Positions 60,368 through 64,000 of a stretch of 64,000 bases of DNA are shown one piece after another (the first letter of the stretch is position 1; each line of letters begins with the position of its first letter). A program made the position numbers and the translations under genes. Origin of the DNA: CAXNKH01 sp049296795 (GTDB lineage Bacteria > Pseudomonadota > Gammaproteobacteria > Burkholderiales > Burkholderiaceae_C); the NCBI GenBank assembly GCA_049296795.1, contig JBAQTC010000047.1:1-64000 (forward strand). Direction: 5' to 3'. The notes under the pieces were generated by a model. That model was not told the DNA's origin. It saw nothing but the letters and a program-made list of their open reading frames with translations, and did no database searches.

Positions 60368-62584
60368 ATGGCATCGAAGTCAGTATCCGGCGTACTCCAA
60401 ACCCGTGAACATAAAAACGAAAAGAAAATACTGCCCCTGGGCGCACTGATGTTCAGCGCCGCCCTCTCCGTCTGGGCTCAAGCCAACACCGAGTCTGAGA
60501 CAACAACGGTCGCCCCCGTCAAATTCGGCCCCCAAAAAACAGAAAAAACACTGGCTCCAGTGACCGTGAGCGCAAACCGTGACCGCAACAATCAGACCTA
60601 CCAAAGTGGCTTGGTCAGTCTGGGCAAAACAATTGTCAACGCCAAGGACATTCCTCAATCACTGACCATCGTCAATGACAAGCTGATGCACGATCAAGGT
60701 AAAGACACGGTCAAGGACGCTTTGGTCAACGTACCCGGTATCACTTTCGAGGCGGGTGAAGGCGGGCGCATTGGCGACAATATCCGGTTGCGTGGCTTCA
60801 GCGTATCGGGCGACATTTATTTGGATGGAATGCGCGATATCGCGCAGTACAACCGAGACACATTCAACGTCGATCGGATCGAAGTCCTGCGCGGATCGGC
60901 TTCCATGCTTTTTGGCCGTGGATCCACCGGTGGTATCGTCAACCAGGTCAGCAGACAGCCGCGGCTGATGACTGAATACGAGATCAATACCACGCTGGGT
61001 ACCGGTAACTACCTGCGTCTGGGCGGCGACTTCAATTTCAAGACCGACGACGATGCTGCATTGCGTATCAATGCCATGAGCACCGACTGGAATGGCCGTG
61101 CAGGATTAGCCGAAACCCATCGCAAGGGCTTGGCGCTGGATTACCGATGGGGTATTGGCACGGCCAATGAATTTGGTTTCAGCCTCTATCACCTGGAGTA
61201 CAAGGACAAACCCGATTTTGGTTTCGGCTGGTTGGGCGGCCGCCCGAGCCCCTACCCCACCAGCCAAAAATGGTATGGCCTAGCTTCAGATTATCAGCAA
61301 GACAGCGCCGACGTAGTGACGCTGAACCACACGCACCGCTGGCTTGATGGCAGCACGCTCAAAACCACTTTGCGCGACGGGACGTACCTGCGCGATCTCT
61401 GGGCTACCACGTCCAAAGTCGCCAGCGGCGTCACGCTGGACAATTTCAACTCTAACTCGGTGGTTAACCGCGCCAGCCAAACACGGGCCGGGCAAGAGCA
61501 CCACACCTTTGTTCAAACCGACTACAACGCCAAAACGACGTTGCTGGGTGTTCGCAGTGAGTTGCTGTTCGGTGCCGAATACGCGCTGGAACGTTCAACC
61601 CGTTACAGCTACACCGCAACGCCGGCCAAGCCCGACACCACAATCGCGCTGGCCGACAACACCAGCGTGATCGACACCCGCAGCAAGTCCTGGGCCAATG
61701 ACTTTACTGCTGCCACGCTGGGGCTTTATGCGCAAGACACACTACAACTGGCTCCCATGTGGAAGCTGGTGCTTGGCCTGCGTTATGACGACTTCGGCGG
61801 TGACTACGCGCGCGCTGTTGGCGGCCCACTCTCGCGCAGCGACAAGCTGTTGAGCAAACGCGCAGGTCTTTTGTACCAGCCCAGCGACGATGTGACTTAC
61901 TACGCGTCCTACGGGACGTCCTTCAACACCTCGGGCGATCTTTACCAGTACGACCCCAGCACAGCCAACACCGCCCCCGAAAGCGCTCAAAATCTGGAAC
62001 TCGGTGCCAAATGGGAATTGCTGGACGGCGACTTATCACTGCGCACGGCGCTGGCTCGAACCGACAAATTCAATGAACGCAATACCGACACCACCACGGT
62101 TCCGGGCGGTGCGGCTTACCTCTTGTCGGGTCAGCGCCACACCGATGCGCTCGAGTTTGAAGTCGCCGGACGCATCACGCCAAACTGGGACATCTTCGCC
62201 GGTCTGGTGTTCATGCGCGGCGTGATTGACCAAGCCGGGGCTAGCGCTGCCAGCCAACTGACCGTCGGTCAGAACCCCGGTCTGACACCCGACCGGCAAG
62301 CCAATCTGTGGAGTACTTACAGGATCAACAGCCAATGGCGCGCCGGCGGTGGATTCAGCGCTGTGAGTCAGAACAAACCCGCCGATTCAGTCACCACCGT
62401 CAACCGTGCGCCGGGTTATGCCAAGGTGGACGCACTGCTGGAGTACCAGATTGACCCGAAGAACAAACTCAAACTCAACCTCGATAACTTGTTTGACAAG
62501 GTTTACTACAGCTCGCTGTACCGGGGCTTCGTCGTGCCCGGCCCGGACCGCAGCTTGCGCATGACCTGGACCGTGAAGTTCTAA
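60368..62584 (+). CDS. TonB-dependent ferric-siderophore receptor (Fiu/FhuE-like)
   Basis: Outer-membrane receptor of 738 residues that imports ferric siderophores with TonB energy. The N-terminus has a basic stretch followed by a hydrophobic signal core (LPLGALMFSAALSVWAQA), then a TonB box-like TLAPVTVSA near 60, a plug domain (about 85-200) with IRLRGFSVSGDIYLDGMRD, and the beta-barrel ending in the aromatic C-terminus MTWTVKF. The Fur box upstream supports iron control. Siderophore specificity unknown. It starts 116 bp after ppsR and leads a plus-strand operon. Confidence 0.93.
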   Translation: MASKSVSGVLQTREHKNEKKILPLGALMFSAALSVWAQANTESETTTVAPVKFGPQKTEKTLAPVTVSANRDRNNQTYQSGLVSLGKTIVNAKDIPQSLTIVNDKLMHDQGKDTVKDALVNVPGITFEAGEGGRIGDNIRLRGFSVSGDIYLDGMRDIAQYNRDTFNVDRIEVLRGSASMLFGRGSTGGIVNQVSRQPRLMTEYEINTTLGTGNYLRLGGDFNFKTDDDAALRINAMSTDWNGRAGLAETHRKGLALDYRWGIGTANEFGFSLYHLEYKDKPDFGFGWLGGRPSPYPTSQKWYGLASDYQQDSADVVTLNHTHRWLDGSTLKTTLRDGTYLRDLWATTSKVASGVTLDNFNSNSVVNRASQTRAGQEHHTFVQTDYNAKTTLLGVRSELLFGAEYALERSTRYSYTATPAKPDTTIALADNTSVIDTRSKSWANDFTAATLGLYAQDTLQLAPMWKLVLGLRYDDFGGDYARAVGGPLSRSDKLLSKRAGLLYQPSDDVTYYASYGTSFNTSGDLYQYDPSTANTAPESAQNLELGAKWELLDGDLSLRTALARTDKFNERNTDTTTVPGGAAYLLSGQRHTDALEFEVAGRITPNWDIFAGLVFMRGVIDQAGASAASQLTVGQNPGLTPDRQANLWSTYRINSQWRAGGGFSAVSQNKPADSVTTVNRAPGYAKVDALLEYQIDPKNKLKLNLDNLFDKVYYSSLYRGFVVPGPDRSLRMTWTVKF

Positions 62585-62600
62585 CGCCGCAAGGTTTTTC

Positions 62601-63296
62601 ATGCTGCTGCGAATCCCCCAAGTCCTCACGGCCGATGAACTGACTCAGCTCGGTCAACTCCTGGCCCAGGCCAACTGGGCCGACGGCCGTGTCACTGCGG
62701 GCAGCCAAAGCGGCGCGGTCAAAAACAACGAACAACTGCCCGAAGACCTGCCTGCAGCGCACCAAGCGCGCCAGATCGTTTCGGTCGCGCTGGCACGCAA
62801 CCCCATGTTCGTGACCGGTGCCCTGCCCAAAACAGTGTATCCACCGCTGTTCAACCGCTACAGCGGAAACACCAATGCGTTTGGCAACCACATCGACAAC
62901 GCCGTGCGCACCCACGCAGCCAGCGCACGCCATGTTCGCACCGACATTTCATGCACCCTGTTTCTGAGCGATCCGGCCAGCTACGACGGGGGTGAGCTGG
63001 TAGTGCAAGACACTTGGGGCGAGCAATCACTGAAGTTCGCGCCCGGAGATTTGCTGATGTACCCGGGCACCTCGGTTCATCGGGTTGAACCGGTCACGCG
63101 TGGCGTACGGCTGGCCTCGTTTTTCTGGATTGAGAGCATGGTGCGCGATGACGCACAGCGCCGCTTGCTCTATGACATGGACATGGCCATTCTGTCTTTG
63201 CGCCAGCAATCCAGTTCGGCACAAAACGACAGTCCAGAGATCGTCAAACTCACGGGTTGCTATCACAATCTGCTGCGCATGTGGGCCAGTGTCTGA
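62601..63296 (+). CDS. piuC: Fe2+/2-oxoglutarate dioxygenase, PiuC/YbiX family
   Basis: PKHD-type hydroxylase of 231 residues, a double-stranded beta-helix dioxygenase. Iron ligands are His97-x-Asp99 (GNHIDN) and His160 (TSVHRVEP); Arg170 would bind 2-oxoglutarate. PiuC genes are regularly paired with siderophore receptors, as here; their substrate is not established. It starts 16 bp after the receptor stop. Confidence 0.93.
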   Translation: MLLRIPQVLTADELTQLGQLLAQANWADGRVTAGSQSGAVKNNEQLPEDLPAAHQARQIVSVALARNPMFVTGALPKTVYPPLFNRYSGNTNAFGNHIDNAVRTHAASARHVRTDISCTLFLSDPASYDGGELVVQDTWGEQSLKFAPGDLLMYPGTSVHRVEPVTRGVRLASFFWIESMVRDDAQRRLLYDMDMAILSLRQQSSSAQNDSPEIVKLTGCYHNLLRMWASV

Positions 63297-63308
63297 GGTC
63301 TTTAAACT

Positions 63309-63992
63309 ATGAACATGCCTAGGATCAACCGCTACTCCCGCAACACGCTCATCACGTTGAGCGTCGTGTTGTTTCACATCGCCGCCCTATGGGCCTTGCA
63401 GGCGGGTCTATTGCAGCGGGCTGTCGAAATCATTATTCCGGCGCAAATTCTCAGCGAATTCATTGCACCGCCACAGCCCGAAATTACCCCCCCCAAACCA
63501 CGAATTGCGCCAACGCCCGCGCCGGTGAAGACAGCCGTTAATCCACCCCTCAAACCCGAACCCCAGAACGAACCGGTGACACCCAGCCCCGCAGCAGTCG
63601 CAACGCCGAGCGTGACAAAGGAGTCTGCTGCTACCGCAACCGTCAACCCAGCTCCAGCCAGCCGACCCGTTCCCCTGAGCGCCCCAGCCAACTCGCAAGC
63701 GCCGGCCCGACTGGATTTGCCCATCAGCACCGCCGATTACCTGCAAAACCCCAAACCGGCCTACCCCACCATGAGCAAACGGCTCGGTGAACAGGGCAAA
63801 GTGCTGGTTCGCGTGCTCATCAACACCGACGGAACTGCTCAGAAAGCAGAAATTCTTCAGTCCAGTAACTTTGAGCGCCTCGATCAAGCTGCGCTGAACA
63901 CCGTGCTGCGTTGGCGCTATGTGCCAGGTAAGCGTGGCGGTGTTCCTGAGCCCATGTGGTTCAACATCCCGATCAACTTTGTTCTCGAATAA
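63309..63992 (+). CDS. tonB: TonB family protein
   Basis: A 227-residue TonB: one N-terminal membrane helix (about 14-33), a Pro-rich periplasmic spacer (about 52-140) and the TonB C-terminal domain (about 145-227) with NPKPAYPTMSKRLGEQGKVLVRVLI and the YVPGKRGGVPEPMW segment. It lies 12 bp after piuC and probably precedes exbB and exbD beyond the window edge. Adjacent receptor suggests a dedicated TonB. Confidence 0.93.
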   Translation: MNMPRINRYSRNTLITLSVVLFHIAALWALQAGLLQRAVEIIIPAQILSEFIAPPQPEITPPKPRIAPTPAPVKTAVNPPLKPEPQNEPVTPSPAAVATPSVTKESAATATVNPAPASRPVPLSAPANSQAPARLDLPISTADYLQNPKPAYPTMSKRLGEQGKVLVRVLINTDGTAQKAEILQSSNFERLDQAALNTVLRWRYVPGKRGGVPEPMWFNIPINFVLE

Positions 63993-64000
63993 TTTTTTGG

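Overview
The window is a betaproteobacterial chromosome segment. Order Burkholderiales and family Comamonadaceae, close to Rhodoferax or Polaromonas, is my best guess. The guess rests on several Bug/TctC-type binding proteins, the gene order clpB-moaE-moaD-moeA-mobB-thrC-hom-aminotransferase, the lon-clpX-clpP-tig block and overall protein character; no 16S rRNA is present to settle it.

Layout. 1-1032: the edge of a mobile island. An IS21-family element (only its end and the start of istA are visible) has cut a tyrosine-integrase gene that sits beside tRNA-Leu(UAA). 1033-1333: tRNA-Leu, tRNA-Cys and tRNA-Gly. 1395-7385: the proteostasis block lon, clpX, clpP, tig and a second tRNA-Leu(UAG). 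7514-11570: hpnCDE (squalene synthesis) followed by hemH. 11554-19498: an accessory organic-acid region with a tripartite tricarboxylate transporter, two further Bug binding proteins, an enol-lactonase-like hydrolase, a ketopantoate-reductase-like enzyme and a mandelate-racemase homologue with an altered catalytic lysine. 19587-27695: tRNA-Pro and the translation operon thrS-infC-rpmI-rplT-pheS-pheT-ihfA-merR-like. 27772-33745: an EamA exporter, a SWIB protein with a lysine/alanine-rich tail, a ThDP enzyme, a Gfo/Idh/MocA oxidoreductase and an MFS transporter. 33772-44980: clpB, a flavin monooxygenase, molybdopterin genes, and thrC, hom and an alanine-type aminotransferase. 45117-50521: a peroxiredoxin, a PhoH-PIN protein, dnaB and the rpsF-priB-rpsR-rplI operon. 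50636-56661: an exonuclease, a cNMP/CBS/DUF294 nucleotidyltransferase, a large acetate-type symporter, DUF485, a TPR protein and a small membrane protein. 56816-60251: ppsA and its regulator ppsR, divergent. 60306-63992: a Fur-boxed iron-uptake operon (TonB-dependent receptor, PiuC-type dioxygenase, TonB).

Most of the window is ordinary core genome. Regulatory sites readable by eye include two sigma-32 promoters (lon, clpB), a Fur box, an attenuator-like hairpin before pheS, a possible S6:S18 leader before rpsF, DnaA-box-like sites upstream of dnaB, and several rho-independent terminators.

The points most worth a second look are the nucleotidyltransferase/exonuclease/symporter module (50636-56661), the Lys-to-Arg change in the mandelate-racemase homologue, the priB gene whose expected start codon reads GTT, the IS-broken integrase beside tRNA-Leu, and the tandem hairpins between infC and rpmI.
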